Shown: positions 29,331-39,488, counted from the stretch's first letter. The stretch: DNA of 64,000 nt from Marinobacter sp. (GCA_014359475.1 JACIZI010000003.1:1-64000), one strand, 5' to 3'. The notes: generated by a model not told the origin, from the letters alone. Numbers and translations: made by a program.

Positions 29331-30683
29331 TCAGGACGAGGGGATTCGAATAGTCTGTCCTACCATAACACGATCATCACTCAGCCCGTTATAACGCATC
29401 AGCTCACTGACGGACACCTGGTTCTCTCTGGCAACACCCGACAGGGTATCACCACGGCGAATCCGGTACCGGTTATCCGCCACATTGCCACCATTATTCT
29501 TCTTCCACGCAATCAGGGTACCGGGAGGCGGTGTTTTCGCGAAATAGTCCCCGACACCACGAACCACAGCATCCGCCAGCCGGTCACGATAACCATGGTT
29601 GTTCAGGTTCTTCTCCTCGGTGGGATTGGAGATGAACCCGGCCTCCACAAGAATGGAGGGAATGTCCGGGGACTTCAGCACCACAAATGCCGCCTGCTCC
29701 ACGTCCGACTTATGCAGGGACGCCACACGACCAAGGTTGTTGAGGATCTGGCCACCCACACCGATACTGGCGTTAATGCTGGCTGTCATGGACAGATCCA
29801 GGAGTACCCCCGCCAGCATATCGTCCTTGTCTTCCAGGGACAGGCTGCCGGCACCACCGATCAGGTCCGCGCGGTTTTCGCTGCGAGCCAGCCAGCGTGC
29901 CGTCTCACTGGTGGCACCACGCTGGGAAAGGGCGAACACGGAAGCGCCCCTGGGACGGGGTGTACGGAAGGCATCCGCATGCACCGAGATAAACAGGTCT
30001 GCATTGTGCTTACGGGCCAGCAGGGTCCGGTTACGCAGCCCCACATAATAGTCGCCGGTGCGGGTCAGCCTGGCGACATAACCTTCCCGGGCGTTGATCT
30101 TATCGGCGATCGCCCTGGCCATGCGCAGCACCACGTCTTTCTCGCGGGTGCCGGAGGGACCAATGGCACCGGGGTCTTCGCCTCCGTGCCCGGGGTCGAT
30201 CACCACAACAATATCCCGCTTGCCCGAAGCCTCGTGGGTGATCTGCTGCGCTTCTTCACGGATTTCCTCGCGGCGGCTTTCATTAATCAGATCAACCACC
30301 AGCCGGTGACCGTATTGCTGATTAGGCTCCAGCTGAAAGCTGCGGGGTTTGATGTTCGACTCCAGGTCCAGTACCACTCGCAGGTCGTTACCGTTCCGCG
30401 GTGCGCTGCGAACCCGGCGGATCGGGCTGCCGGACAGGTCCAGCTTGTCCAGATCGGCCTTCAGTCGGGTATCGGTCATATCGATGACCAGTCGCGCCGG
30501 ATTGCTCAGGGAGAAGACGTTGTGACTGACCGACTCGCCAATATCGAAAACAACCCGGGTATGGTCCGGGGCCGGCCAGATCCGGGCGCTTTCCAGTGAC
30601 ACCTGCGCCAACGCCTGTTGGCTGACGCAAAGCACCAGCAGGATTGCCCAGAGAACGTTCAGATTTCTGATGGCTGATGTCAT
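29331..30683 (-). CDS. amiB: N-acetylmuramoyl-L-alanine amidase, AmiB/AmiC type
   Basis: 450 residues from ATG 30683 (MTSAIRNLNVLWAILLVL), 1 nt past the tsaE stop; a GTG at 30692 overlaps tsaE. A signal peptide ends near QQALA. Domains in order: AMIN domain (about residues 30-140) for septal targeting, the amidase_3 zinc domain (VIDPGHGGEDPGAIG around 175, VEAGFISN near 345), and one C-terminal LysM (IRRGDTLSGVARENQ) that binds peptidoglycan. It cleaves septal peptidoglycan in the periplasm. Operon order tsaE-amiB-mutL-miaA-hfq is conserved. Confidence 0.95.
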   Translation of the reverse strand: MTSAIRNLNVLWAILLVLCVSQQALAQVSLESARIWPAPDHTRVVFDIGESVSHNVFSLSNPARLVIDMTDTRLKADLDKLDLSGSPIRRVRSAPRNGNDLRVVLDLESNIKPRSFQLEPNQQYGHRLVVDLINESRREEIREEAQQITHEASGKRDIVVVIDPGHGGEDPGAIGPSGTREKDVVLRMARAIADKINAREGYVARLTRTGDYYVGLRNRTLLARKHNADLFISVHADAFRTPRPRGASVFALSQRGATSETARWLARSENRADLIGGAGSLSLEDKDDMLAGVLLDLSMTASINASIGVGGQILNNLGRVASLHKSDVEQAAFVVLKSPDIPSILVEAGFISNPTEEKNLNNHGYRDRLADAVVRGVGDYFAKTPPPGTLIAWKKNNGGNVADNRYRIRRGDTLSGVARENQVSVSELMRYNGLSDDRVMVGQTIRIPSS

Positions 30684-30684
30684 C

Positions 30685-31194
30685 TCACTCACCCGACGCT
30701 GATTCCAGCGCTGCTAATTCATTGACAAGCTGCTGCCCCGTTGCTGACAGGCCACGCACGCATGCCGTGCGCCCTGTGCCGTTACGGGAAAGGCTGACTT
30801 CAATATCCGGGGGTGGCAGGATACCGATGCCGCGTTCTGCCCACTCGATCAGGCACAGGTTCCTGTCGCGAAAATAATCCCTGATACCCATATATTCCAG
30901 TTCTTCCGGATCCGCCACTCGATAAAGATCGAAATGGTAGACTGGCGGCTGCAGATGTTCGTACGGCTCCACCAGGGTATAGGTGGGACTTTTCACCGCC
31001 CCCTCATGGCCCATCGCCCTTATGAAGCCCCGGCTGAAGGTGGTTTTCCCCATCCCCAGGTCACCCTGCAGGCAAATCACCAGATGCTCACCCGACGCAA
31101 AAGCCAGGCTCGCCAGGCTGCCCCCCAGTGTTTCGGTTGCCTGCTCGTCCGGCAGGAACACCACAGTCTCCGGGGCACCGGTTACGGTTGACAT
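30685..31194 (-). CDS. tsaE: tRNA threonylcarbamoyladenosine biosynthesis protein TsaE
   Basis: 169 residues. The small ATPase that drives the TsaB-TsaD complex in making t6A37. Walker A GDLGMGKTTFSRG around residue 40, then KSPTYTLVEPY, HFDLYRV and IEWAERG, all family hallmarks. Its start overlaps the end of nnr by 13 nt. Confidence 0.96.
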   Translation of the reverse strand: MSTVTGAPETVVFLPDEQATETLGGSLASLAFASGEHLVICLQGDLGMGKTTFSRGFIRAMGHEGAVKSPTYTLVEPYEHLQPPVYHFDLYRVADPEELEYMGIRDYFRDRNLCLIEWAERGIGILPPPDIEVSLSRNGTGRTACVRGLSATGQQLVNELAALESASGE

Positions 31195-32726
31195 ACCAGC
31201 GCCTCCTGCCTGGCAAGAACCGCAGGCAACGCTTCGATTACATCCATTGGTAACAATCCCATATACCCTTTGCTCCGGGAGGCGTAATCCGCCGCCGCCA
31301 AATGCAGGGCCGCCCCGGCCAGAACAGCGGTCAGCAGCCCATCCACCTGACCCGCCAGACCTCCGATAATGCCGGACAGCACATCCCCCATGCCGCCGGT
31401 CGCCATGCCGGGATTGGAGCCGGCCACAACCCAGCGATTCCGGCCATCACTGACCACAGACCCGGCGCCCTTGAGCAGCACCAGACTACCCGTGCGCCCG
31501 GACAACTGCCCGGCAGCTGACAGCCGGTCTTTTTCCAGCTCCGCCACATTGCTGTCCAGTAATCTTGCCGCCTCCCCGGGGTGCGGTGTCAGCGCAAAGC
31601 GAGCCCCGGGGTTAATGCCCAGTGCCGCCAAAAGGTTCAGTGCATCCGCATCCAGCACACAGTCAACGTCTGTATCCAGCACTTTGCGCAGCATCTGCCT
31701 GGCCCAGGCATCCTGCCCCAGACCGGGGCCGCAGACCACCGAAGAGGCCTTGTCCAGCAACTCATCCAGTTCGTTACCGTGGCTCACAGCCCGAACCATC
31801 AGCGACGGGCAACGGGCCAGGGCCGCAGCGACATGATCCGGGTGGGTCGCCAGCGTGACCAGCCCGGCACCACTTCTGGCCGCCGCTTCTGCCGCCAGCA
31901 ACCCGGCACCGCCATACCCGCGGTTGCCGGCAATCACCACGACATGCCCAAAGGCCCCCTTATGGGCCGCCCTGGAGCGTGGCGGAATCCGCCTGGCCAT
32001 TTGCCGCCAGTCAACGCGACTGGCGACGGGCTGCTGGCCGCTGTCCGTAACCCGGTCAGCCGTATCCAGATCGTCGAATGTCAGGCGCCCCACGCAATCC
32101 GGCCCCCGACCAGTAAACAGGCCGGCTTTCAGGGCAATAAATGTGATCGTACCGTCAGCACGGATCACCTCACCCGCTGCCGCACCGGTAGTGGCATTCA
32201 GCCCGGAGGGCAGGTCGATGGCTAACACCGGACGGCCACTGCGGTTACAAGCGCGGATCACCTCTGCGAAGGGCTCTCTCGGGGCACCCGCCACACCGGT
32301 GCCCAGCATGGCATCCACGACGACATCGGCCTGGGCCATCCGTGCCGCAAGGCTATCCGGAGAGAGACTGTCAAGCGCCTTGACGGTCACATCGTCCGTG
32401 CGGGCCTTCTGCCAGGCGCGCCGGGCATCCCCCTGCAATTTTTCCACCGGGGCAACGCTGACACAGCAGGCCTCGATGCCATGACGCCGGGCGTTGGCGG
32501 CTACCAGGTAGCCATCACCGCCATTGTTGCCAGCACCGCACAGCACCAGCACAGTGGACGCTTCCGGCCACTGGCGCACCAGGCGGCGAAACGCGGCGCG
32601 GGCAGCGGACTGCATCAGCTCGAAGCCCGGCACACCCTGCTGGTCGATCACATAACGATCGATCGCCTGCACCGAATCGGCACTGTACAGTGCTTCTGGT
32701 AGACTGTTGTCACCGGCAGATGCCAT
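31182..32726 (-). CDS. nnr: Bifunctional NAD(P)H-hydrate epimerase / ADP-dependent dehydratase
   Basis: 514 residues from ATG 32726 (MASAGDNSLPEALYSADSV), with GAGGG upstream; the extension to 32807 does not look coding. The N-terminal epimerase half (YjeF_N) has VLCGAGNNGGDGYLVA and DAMLGTG. The C-terminal dehydratase half has GHVVVIAGNRGYGGA, VCGPGLGQD, TPHPGEAARLL and NPGMATGGMGDVLSGIIGGL. It repairs hydrated NAD(P)H. First gene of the nnr-tsaE-amiB-mutL-miaA-hfq leftward run and divergent from queG. Confidence 0.95.
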   Translation of the reverse strand: MASAGDNSLPEALYSADSVQAIDRYVIDQQGVPGFELMQSAARAAFRRLVRQWPEASTVLVLCGAGNNGGDGYLVAANARRHGIEACCVSVAPVEKLQGDARRAWQKARTDDVTVKALDSLSPDSLAARMAQADVVVDAMLGTGVAGAPREPFAEVIRACNRSGRPVLAIDLPSGLNATTGAAAGEVIRADGTITFIALKAGLFTGRGPDCVGRLTFDDLDTADRVTDSGQQPVASRVDWRQMARRIPPRSRAAHKGAFGHVVVIAGNRGYGGAGLLAAEAAARSGAGLVTLATHPDHVAAALARCPSLMVRAVSHGNELDELLDKASSVVCGPGLGQDAWARQMLRKVLDTDVDCVLDADALNLLAALGINPGARFALTPHPGEAARLLDSNVAELEKDRLSAAGQLSGRTGSLVLLKGAGSVVSDGRNRWVVAGSNPGMATGGMGDVLSGIIGGLAGQVDGLLTAVLAGAALHLAAADYASRSKGYMGLLPMDVIEALPAVLARQEALVCQP

Positions 32727-32852
32727 CAGACAGAAACCCTCAAGAATCCGGTTTAAAAATTTGATCCAGGCACCTGTAAAGCATAGCAAAACAGTGCAAA
32801 AGGTCATAACTTAAACAGATTAAATCCAGCCCGAAAACGCCCAGTGGCCGCC

Positions 32853-33965
32853 ATGACCGATGTAACCCTTCAGGATTCCTACCATTTTTCGCAGAAGCTC
32901 CGCACCTGGGCCAGGGAGCTGGGCTTCTCGGATCTGGGCATCACCCGGCCGGAGGTGGGGCAGCACGCCGATTTCCTGAAACGCTGGCTGAGAGCCGGCA
33001 TGCACGGCGACATGGGCTACATGGAAGACCATGGCAACAAGCGTTACACCCCTACCGCGCTGGTGCCTGGCACCACCCGCATCATTTCAGTACGGATGGA
33101 CTACCACCCGGATCCCCGGGGTAACGCGGAGACAACCCTCGCCAATCCTGAAAAAGCCTACATCTCCCGCTACACCCTTGGCCGCGACTATCACAAACTG
33201 ATGCGCAAGCGCCTGGCCCGGTTGGCCCGGCGCATTGATGCCGAACTGGATGGCAACCAATACCGTGCTTTCGTGGACAGCGCACCGGTTCTCGAGCGGG
33301 CACTGGGACAACGGGCCGGGCTGGGCTGGATTGGCAAGAATGCCATGCTGATTCACCCCAGAGCGGGTTCCTATTTCTTTCTGGGGGAAATCTTTACCAA
33401 TGCGCCCCTGCCCCTGGACGAACCCTTCAAAACGGAGCATTGCGGCAGTTGTCGCGCCTGCCTGGACTTTTGCCCGACCGATGCCTTCGACGGTGCCAGG
33501 GTGGTGGATGCGCGGCGCTGCATAAGCTACCTGACCATAGAGCTCAGGGGCAGCATTCCGGAGGCGCTGCGACCACTGATGGGCAACCGGGTATTCGGTT
33601 GCGACGATTGCCAGCTGGTCTGCCCCTGGAACAAGTTCACTCCCACCACCGCCGAGGATGATTTCCAGCCGCGCCACGGACTGGACAACACGGACCTGGC
33701 GACATTATTCCTGTGGAGTGAAGAACAATTCCTCAAACGCACCGAAGGCTCGGCAATACGCCGCACCGGGTACGTCGGCTGGCTACGTAATCTCGCGGTG
33801 GGCCTGGGCAATGCCCCGTCCACCATTCCGGTGATCGAGGCATTGAAGGCCCGGGCGGATCATCCTTCGGAACTGGTCCGGGAGCATGTCCACTGGGCCC
33901 TGGCCCGGCACGGGCAGCCGGTTACAGGCGGAAAAACTGCTCGCGGTAATGACGCAATTCGTTGA
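32853..33965 (+). CDS. queG: Epoxyqueuosine reductase
   Basis: 370 residues from ATG 32853 ([16 protein letters not shown]); GTG 32844 is an alternative and neither has a strong ribosome site. Reduces epoxyqueuosine to queuosine in tRNA using cobalamin and two [4Fe-4S] clusters. The two ferredoxin-like motifs are [17 protein letters not shown] and [30 protein letters not shown] precedes them. A HEAT-like C-terminal helical region follows. Its last 44 nt overlap the end of orn on the other strand. Confidence 0.95.
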   Translation: MTDVTLQDSYHFSQKLRTWARELGFSDLGITRPEVGQHADFLKRWLRAGMHGDMGYMEDHGNKRYTPTALVPGTTRIISVRMDYHPDPRGNAETTLANPEKAYISRYTLGRDYHKLMRKRLARLARRIDAELDGNQYRAFVDSAPVLERALGQRAGLGWIGKNAMLIHPRAGSYFFLGEIFTNAPLPLDEPFKTEHCGSCRACLDFCPTDAFDGARVVDARRCISYLTIELRGSIPEALRPLMGNRVFGCDDCQLVCPWNKFTPTTAEDDFQPRHGLDNTDLATLFLWSEEQFLKRTEGSAIRRTGYVGWLRNLAVGLGNAPSTIPVIEALKARADHPSELVREHVHWALARHGQPVTGGKTARGNDAIR

Positions 33966-34467
33966 TGGAGTCGCGGATATCGTCCAGGGCCAGGTGACTA
34001 CCCTTCTTCTTTACACCTTCGAGCACATCCGGCCGCCAGCGACGGGCCAACTCCTTGATGGTGCTGACATCCAGGTTGCGGTAATGGAAAAAGGCCTCCA
34101 GCTCCGGCATGTACTTCACCAGAAACCGGCGGTCCTGGCCGATACTGTTACCGCACAGCGGCGAGCTTCCGGCAGGCAGGTATTCTTTCAGAAAAGCCAG
34201 GGTCTGTTGCTCGGCTTGCGCCTCGGACACCTTGCTCTCACGCACGCGCTGTGTAAGGCCGCTTGCACCGTGGGTGCGGGTGCACCACTCATCCATGGCA
34301 GCGAGCAATTCGTCGCTCTGGTGGATCGCGATGACCGGCCCTTCGGCGACCAGTTCCAGCTGCTCATCGGTGATAATGGTGGCCATCTCGATGATGCGCT
34401 CCTGCTCCGGGTCCAGGCCCGTCATTTCCAGGTCAATCCAGACCAGCCGCTGGTTGTTCTCTGCCAT
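33922..34467 (-). CDS. orn: Oligoribonuclease
   Basis: 181 residues, the usual size. A DEDDh 3'-5' exonuclease that removes dinucleotides, including pGpG, the breakdown product of cyclic-di-GMP. Exo I is [12 protein letters not shown]; Exo II lies around [13 protein letters not shown]; Exo III is [12 protein letters not shown]. It is essential in many gammaproteobacteria. Convergent with queG, with a 44-nt antisense overlap of the 3' ends, and divergent from rsgA. Confidence 0.97.
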   Translation of the reverse strand: MAENNQRLVWIDLEMTGLDPEQERIIEMATIITDEQLELVAEGPVIAIHQSDELLAAMDEWCTRTHGASGLTQRVRESKVSEAQAEQQTLAFLKEYLPAGSSPLCGNSIGQDRRFLVKYMPELEAFFHYRNLDVSTIKELARRWRPDVLEGVKKKGSHLALDDIRDSINELRHYREQFFRL

Positions 34468-34576
34468 TCAACATCTCCTGCCTGCTCGATAGGGTTCGGC
34501 CCGGTAACGGCCACTGACGAATTGTGAATCAATCACGTATGATGGTACACCCTGCAGTCCCCAACCCGGAAACCCG

Positions 34577-35644
34577 ATGAGCAAACGCCGACTGAACAAA
34601 CGCCAGCAATGGCGCATCCAGAAGATCCAGAAAGAGCGGACCCAGCGCGCTGCCCGCAAAGAGGACCAGATCCGCCAGCAGATGGATGATGGCGAACTGG
34701 GCCCGGAACAGACTGGCACTGTGATCGCCCACTTCGGGCAACAACTCGAGATAGAGCCGCTGGAAGGGGAACACGAGGGAGAACTGGTCCGCTGCTTTGT
34801 GCGGGCCAACATCGACAGCCTGGTGACCGGAGACCGGGTCATCTGGCGCGCCGGCAGGGGCGGCCAGGGAGTCATCGTCGCCCGCTGCGACCGCTCGTCC
34901 CTGTTGCAACGACCGGACAACTTCGGCGCTCTGAAGCCGGTGGCTGCGAACATTGACCACATCATTCTGGTGATCGCTCCGGAGCCGGAGCCCCACGACA
35001 ACCTGATCGACCGCTACCTGGTGGCAGCGGAGAATACCGGCATTCCAGCGGTTATCCTGCTGAACAAGACGGACCTGCTGAACGAAAGGAACCGGGAATC
35101 GATCGAATCCATGCTGGCGGAATACCGGGCGCTGGGCTACCAGGTGGAGCGCACCTGTTCCGCCGACCCGCAGGCGGGGCCATCGGATACTATCACCTCA
35201 CTGGTGCGGGATCGTACCAGCGTGTTTGTGGGCCAATCAGGTGTAGGCAAGTCGTCCATTATCCGCACCCTGCTTCCGGACGAAGAGATCCGCGTGGGTG
35301 CGGTATCCGAGAGCACCGGCAAGGGCATCCACACCACCACCACGGCAAGACTGTTCCATGTACCCGGCGGCGGAGCCCTGATCGACTCTCCCGGCATCCG
35401 GGAATTCGGCCTCTGGCACATGGAGCCGGCAGATATCGAATACGGTTTCCGGGAAATACGCGACCTGACCGGTCAGTGCAAATTCCGCAACTGCCGTCAC
35501 CATGGAGACCCAGGCTGTGCCCTGGATGCAGCGGTAGCCGACGGTCGCATCAGCCCCCGGCGACTGAAAAGCTTTCACCGCATTCTGCAGGCCATGGAAG
35601 AACAACAGGCACGGGGCCTGAAGGTGCAATCCCCTACCAGTTGA
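34577..35644 (+). CDS. rsgA: Ribosome small-subunit-dependent GTPase A
   Basis: 355 residues. A circularly permuted GTPase that helps mature the 30S subunit. A lysine/arginine-rich start (MSKRRLNKRQQWRIQK), OB-fold, then G4 NKTDLL, G1 GQSGVGKSS, G3 DSPGIREF, and the zinc-binding C-terminus CKFRNCRHHGDPGC. Its last 11 nt overlap the motB stop on the other strand. Confidence 0.96.
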   Translation: MSKRRLNKRQQWRIQKIQKERTQRAARKEDQIRQQMDDGELGPEQTGTVIAHFGQQLEIEPLEGEHEGELVRCFVRANIDSLVTGDRVIWRAGRGGQGVIVARCDRSSLLQRPDNFGALKPVAANIDHIILVIAPEPEPHDNLIDRYLVAAENTGIPAVILLNKTDLLNERNRESIESMLAEYRALGYQVERTCSADPQAGPSDTITSLVRDRTSVFVGQSGVGKSSIIRTLLPDEEIRVGAVSESTGKGIHTTTTARLFHVPGGGALIDSPGIREFGLWHMEPADIEYGFREIRDLTGQCKFRNCRHHGDPGCALDAAVADGRISPRRLKSFHRILQAMEEQQARGLKVQSPTS

Positions 35645-36593
35645 TGTCGCCCTCTTCGGGTGTTTCCCGCGGAGTCATCCAGTCGCCACTTTCGAGTTTG
35701 TCGCGCGCTTTTTGCTGCTCCTGCCCGGTGGGTTGCGTCAGGTCAATCAGCGGCTCATCGCTCTGGGCGGCACTGGAGCGGATGCTGTCGGCGGCTTTCT
35801 TGTTCAGCACGATAATAGAAATGCGGCGGTTCACCGGCGCGGTGGGCTCACCCTCATTAAACAGCACCGAATCACTCAAACCAACGACCCGGGCGATCTG
35901 TGTCTGACTGACACCACCGGCCACCAATGCCCGGCGGGCGGTATTGGCCCGGTCAGCCGACAACTCCCAATTGGTGTACCCGGGCCGGCCGCTGAACGGG
36001 GTGGCATCGGTATGACCGGTAATGCTCAGTTTATTGGGCACAGCACCCAGCGGCTTGGCCAGCTCGAACAGAATATCCTGGGAATAGTACTTGAGCTGCG
36101 CACTGCCGCTATCAAACATCGGACGCTGGGAGCGATCCACAATCTGGATCCTCAGCCCCTCGTCGGTGATGTCGATTAACAACTGATCCTTGAATTTTTG
36201 CAGGGTTTCGCTGTTTTCAATCCGTTCTTTAAGGTCCTGGAACAACTCCTCCATCTGCTTCTGCTCCAGTGTCCGGGCCAGTTCCTCAACCTGCTGGTCC
36301 TCGATGCGGATCTGGTTCTCGGCCACATCCTGACTGCTGGATTCCACCACCGAGGCACTGCCTTCAAGATCAATCGGATTGGGGCTGCCGCCTTCGGTAA
36401 AGCCAACCGGATCACGGAAATACCCCTCCACCGCCTTGATCTGTTCCGGTGACGCTGTCGCCGTCAGCCACAGCACCAGGAAGAAGGCCATCATGGCGGT
36501 AGCAAAATCCGCAAAGGCCACCTTCCAGGAGCCGCCGTGGTGACCGGCGACGACCTTCTTCCTGCGTTTTATGATAATGGGTTGTTCTTCCAA
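35634..36593 (-). CDS. motB: Flagellar motor stator protein MotB
   Basis: 319 residues. With MotA it forms the proton-driven stator. The single transmembrane helix contains the proton-carrying Asp29 in SWKVAFADFATAMMAFFLVL. A linker with the plug follows, then the OmpA-like peptidoglycan-binding domain (LSITGHTDATPFSG, ELSADRANTARRAL). The N-terminal KRRKKV is cytoplasmic. It lies 48 nt after motA, so is co-transcribed with it. Confidence 0.95.
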   Translation of the reverse strand: MEEQPIIIKRRKKVVAGHHGGSWKVAFADFATAMMAFFLVLWLTATASPEQIKAVEGYFRDPVGFTEGGSPNPIDLEGSASVVESSSQDVAENQIRIEDQQVEELARTLEQKQMEELFQDLKERIENSETLQKFKDQLLIDITDEGLRIQIVDRSQRPMFDSGSAQLKYYSQDILFELAKPLGAVPNKLSITGHTDATPFSGRPGYTNWELSADRANTARRALVAGGVSQTQIARVVGLSDSVLFNEGEPTAPVNRRISIIVLNKKAADSIRSSAAQSDEPLIDLTQPTGQEQQKARDKLESGDWMTPRETPEEGDINW

Positions 36594-36641
36594 AAGCTGG
36601 CTCCGGTCCGGCTAAATCATTGCAGCAGCTGCGAAACAGGC

Positions 36642-37493
36642 CTATTTGGCCCGGACATGGTCGTTCAGTTCCTGGAAACCCGGCCGCTTGTCGGTGGGCA
36701 GCGCCTTGCGCCCGAATTCGATAGCCATTTGCGGTGCCTGGCCGGACACAGTCGCAATAATGGCGGCTTTGACACATTCGTAGGCTTTCAGTTCATTGTG
36801 CGCTGAATGCTCCAGAGCGATGGAGGTCGGCCCTACAAAGCCATAGCCCATCCAGATGCCCAGAAAAGTGCCCACCAGTGCAGCAGCCACACTCAGACCA
36901 ATCCGCTCCGGACCTTCACTGAGGAAATTCATGGTAATCACGATGCCCAACACCGCAGCCACAATGCCCAGACCGGGCAAGGCATCGGCAATTTTATTGA
37001 CCGCGTGGGCAGGCTCTTCCAGCTCGTACTGACGCTTGTCGATCTCGTTCTCCATCATGCTTTCCAGCTCATGGGCCGCCATATTGCCGGAGGAAATGAT
37101 ACGCAGGTAGTCGGTAATGAAGTCCAGCAGCTCATGACTTTTCATCACCGCCGGATAGCGGATAAAAATCTCGCTCTCTTCCGGGTTATCAATGTCCTCT
37201 TCAATAGCCATAACCCCCTGTTTACGGGACTTGTCGAAGATATCGAACAGCAGGCTGAGCAGATCCACGTAGAACGCCTTGTTAAATCCGGTGCCGGTGA
37301 TCAGCGCCAGAACACGCTTGAACACCTCCTTGATGGTGTGCACCGGGTTGGCGATGATAAAAGAACCCACCGCCGCGCCACCTATAATCAGCACTTCCGT
37401 GGGCTGCCAGAGCACCATCAGTTTGCCTCCGTGCAGCACATAGCCACCCAGAACACAGACAATAACAATCACACCACCAATTATGAGACTCAT
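36642..37493 (-). CDS. motA: Flagellar motor stator protein MotA
   Basis: 283 residues, the usual length. A four-helix inner-membrane protein: helices near residues 2-20 and 33-51, a large cytoplasmic loop with charged residues that contact FliG, then two C-terminal helices (GLGIVAAVLGIVITM and VAAALVGTFLGIWMGYGFVGP). It forms the MotA5B2 stator. No other flagellar genes are in the window apart from a chemoreceptor. Divergent from psd. Confidence 0.95.
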   Translation of the reverse strand: MSLIIGGVIVIVCVLGGYVLHGGKLMVLWQPTEVLIIGGAAVGSFIIANPVHTIKEVFKRVLALITGTGFNKAFYVDLLSLLFDIFDKSRKQGVMAIEEDIDNPEESEIFIRYPAVMKSHELLDFITDYLRIISSGNMAAHELESMMENEIDKRQYELEEPAHAVNKIADALPGLGIVAAVLGIVITMNFLSEGPERIGLSVAAALVGTFLGIWMGYGFVGPTSIALEHSAHNELKAYECVKAAIIATVSGQAPQMAIEFGRKALPTDKRPGFQELNDHVRAK

Positions 37494-37540
37494 AATACCG
37501 ACTTATACTCTTACGGGTTAACAGAGCGGAATATCCATTG

Positions 37541-37549
37541 ATCATAGCA
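37541..37549 (-). promoter_or_regulatory. Possible extended -10 promoter for motAB
   Basis: On the minus strand TGCTATGAT (TATGAT at 37541-37546 with an upstream TG) is a good extended -10, about 48 nt before the motA start. The -35 region is weak. I see no clear sigma28 (FliA) site. Confidence 0.4.
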
Positions 37550-37644
37550 AGGCCCGGGCCAGCGCGATAACCTGTGAAACAATTTCTATACAGGGGGCGC
37601 CATTTGGTAAACTTCGCCGCTTAATTCAGAACGGATCTTTTTAC

Positions 37645-38499
37645 ATGCTCAACCGCCTGTTTGTAATGAGCCAGTATGCCACCCCCCAGCTTGCGGTATC
37701 GCGCCTGGCCGGGCGACTGGCTGACAACGAGAGCACTCCGGCACTGAAAAACCGGGCCATTCGCTGGTTTATCGACCGCTACGGGGTAGATATGAGCGAG
37801 GCACTGGAACCCGAGCCGGAGGCTTACCCCAGCTTCAACGCCTTCTTCACCCGCGCCCTCAAGCCCGGGCTTCGACCGGTGGACGAATCGGCGGACGCAC
37901 TGATCAGCCCGGTGGACGGTGCCGTCAGCCAGCTGGGTCAGGTGGCGAACGACCGTGCATTCCAGGCCAAGGGGCAGTCTTTCAGCCTCACGGAACTGCT
38001 GGGCGGAGACAGGAAACGCTGCGAGCCGTTCCGGGACGGCGAATTTGCCACTATCTACCTGGCCCCCCATGATTATCACCGCATCCACATGCCGCTTACC
38101 GGTACCCTGCGGGAAATGGTCTATATCCCCGGTAAACTGTTCTCGGTGAATCCGGTCACGGCGGCCAGCGTGCCCAACCTGTTTGCTCGTAACGAGCGGG
38201 TTGTCTGCATCTTCGATACCGCTGCCGGACCCATGGCGATGGTACTGGTAGGGGCCATGATTGTCGGCAGCGTGGAAACCCGCTGGGCCGGCGTGGTGGC
38301 TCCCGGCCCCAGGCTGGTTACCAGCACCCGTTATGATGACACGGACATCACACTCCGGAAAGGCGAGGAAATGGGCCGTTTCCGTCTGGGCTCGACCGTC
38401 ATCATAGTACTGCCGAAAGACTCGGTGGCATGGAACGCCGACGAGGTGCCCGGCAAACGGTTACGCATGGGGAAGGGCTTCGGCAGACTGTTAAAGTAA
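37645..38499 (+). CDS. psd: Phosphatidylserine decarboxylase proenzyme
   Basis: 284 residues. Makes phosphatidylethanolamine at the inner membrane. It self-cleaves at the LGST motif (residues 248-251) between Gly249 and Ser250, with Ser250 becoming the pyruvoyl group of the alpha chain. Further landmarks are YPSFNAFFTRALKPG, SPVDGAVSQLG and LAPHDYHRIHMP. It ends 15 nt before the convergent epmA; a small CCTCC/GGAGG hairpin sits in that gap. Confidence 0.96.
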   Translation: MLNRLFVMSQYATPQLAVSRLAGRLADNESTPALKNRAIRWFIDRYGVDMSEALEPEPEAYPSFNAFFTRALKPGLRPVDESADALISPVDGAVSQLGQVANDRAFQAKGQSFSLTELLGGDRKRCEPFRDGEFATIYLAPHDYHRIHMPLTGTLREMVYIPGKLFSVNPVTAASVPNLFARNERVVCIFDTAAGPMAMVLVGAMIVGSVETRWAGVVAPGPRLVTSTRYDDTDITLRKGEEMGRFRLGSTVIIVLPKDSVAWNADEVPGKRLRMGKGFGRLLK

Positions 38500-38514
38500 G
38501 CCTCCGGGGGAGGG

Positions 38515-39483
38515 TCAGGCCCGCTCTGTGGGGAAGGTCAGCACGTCCCGGATATCCCCGGTGCCAAGCTTGAGCATCAGCAGCCGATCCAGCCCCAGGG
38601 CTACCCCGGCGCAGTCCGGCAGGCCATGAACCATGGCCTGCAATAATGCCTGATCCGGCTGCATGGTCGATTTACCGAGCACCCCACGCAACGCATTATC
38701 CTGCTCGAAGCGGTCGCGCTGCTCCCCGACATCCGCCAACTCCCAATAACCGTTGCACAGCTCCATGCCACTGACATAAAGCTCAAACCGGTGCGCGACC
38801 GGGTACTCCCCTGCCCGGTTCACTCTTGCCAGGGCCGCCTGGCTGGCCGGGTAATCTGCAATGAATGCCGGCCCGCATTTTGCCAGGGCCGGCTCCACAC
38901 AGTAACTCATCAACAGATCCAGGCAACCATCCCGACCGATACCAGCCGCCTGCCGCGCATCCAGCCAGGAGGACACCCGCTCGCAGATCTGCGGAGTTTC
39001 TGCCGTGAACGGATCAATCTCTGCCCAACGAATCATCGCATCCCGGTAGGGAATCACGTCCGGGCGGGGACAGTTCAGCCAGCCGCAGACAAGATCTGCC
39101 ACCTCTTTCATCAGATCCCGGTCATCAAACCCGGGACGATACCATTCCAGCATGGAAAATTCCGGGTTATGGCGGCGCCCCCGCTCCCCCGCCCGGAATA
39201 CCCGGGAGACCTGATAGATGGCACCATGACCGGCGGCCAACAGGCGCTTCATGTGATACTCGGGGGAGGTCTGCAGCCAGCCCTGATCAATACCCGACAG
39301 CGGATCCGACACGGCCAGCCCGTCAAGGTGAGGATCAGTCACACCGCACCGGCCCAGCACAGGGGTTTCCACTTCCAGCACCTGTCGACGGGCAAAGAAA
39401 TCGCGAAGGTAGCGGAGCAGCTCTGCCCGGCTGCGGACAGCGTCCGGAGCGGCAGATGGCTGCCAGACAGGGGATTCAGGCAC
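38515..39483 (-). CDS. epmA: EF-P--(R)-beta-lysine ligase
   Basis: 322 residues. A class II lysyl-tRNA-synthetase paralogue without the anticodon-binding domain; it attaches beta-lysine to EF-P Lys34. Motif 2-like YQVSRVFRAGERGRRHNPEFSM and the C-terminal GVALGLDRLLML are present, as is ETPVLGRCGVTDPHLDGLAV. It lies 5 nt after efp on the same strand, so the substrate and its modifier are co-expressed. Confidence 0.95.
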   Translation of the reverse strand: MPESPVWQPSAAPDAVRSRAELLRYLRDFFARRQVLEVETPVLGRCGVTDPHLDGLAVSDPLSGIDQGWLQTSPEYHMKRLLAAGHGAIYQVSRVFRAGERGRRHNPEFSMLEWYRPGFDDRDLMKEVADLVCGWLNCPRPDVIPYRDAMIRWAEIDPFTAETPQICERVSSWLDARQAAGIGRDGCLDLLMSYCVEPALAKCGPAFIADYPASQAALARVNRAGEYPVAHRFELYVSGMELCNGYWELADVGEQRDRFEQDNALRGVLGKSTMQPDQALLQAMVHGLPDCAGVALGLDRLLMLKLGTGDIRDVLTFPTERA

Positions 39484-39488
39484 AGGCG

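Noticed and set aside
37494-37644. FliA (sigma28) promoter ahead of motAB
   Set aside because: No TAAA box with a GCCGATAA box at the right spacing was found; an extended -10 sigma70 site fits better.
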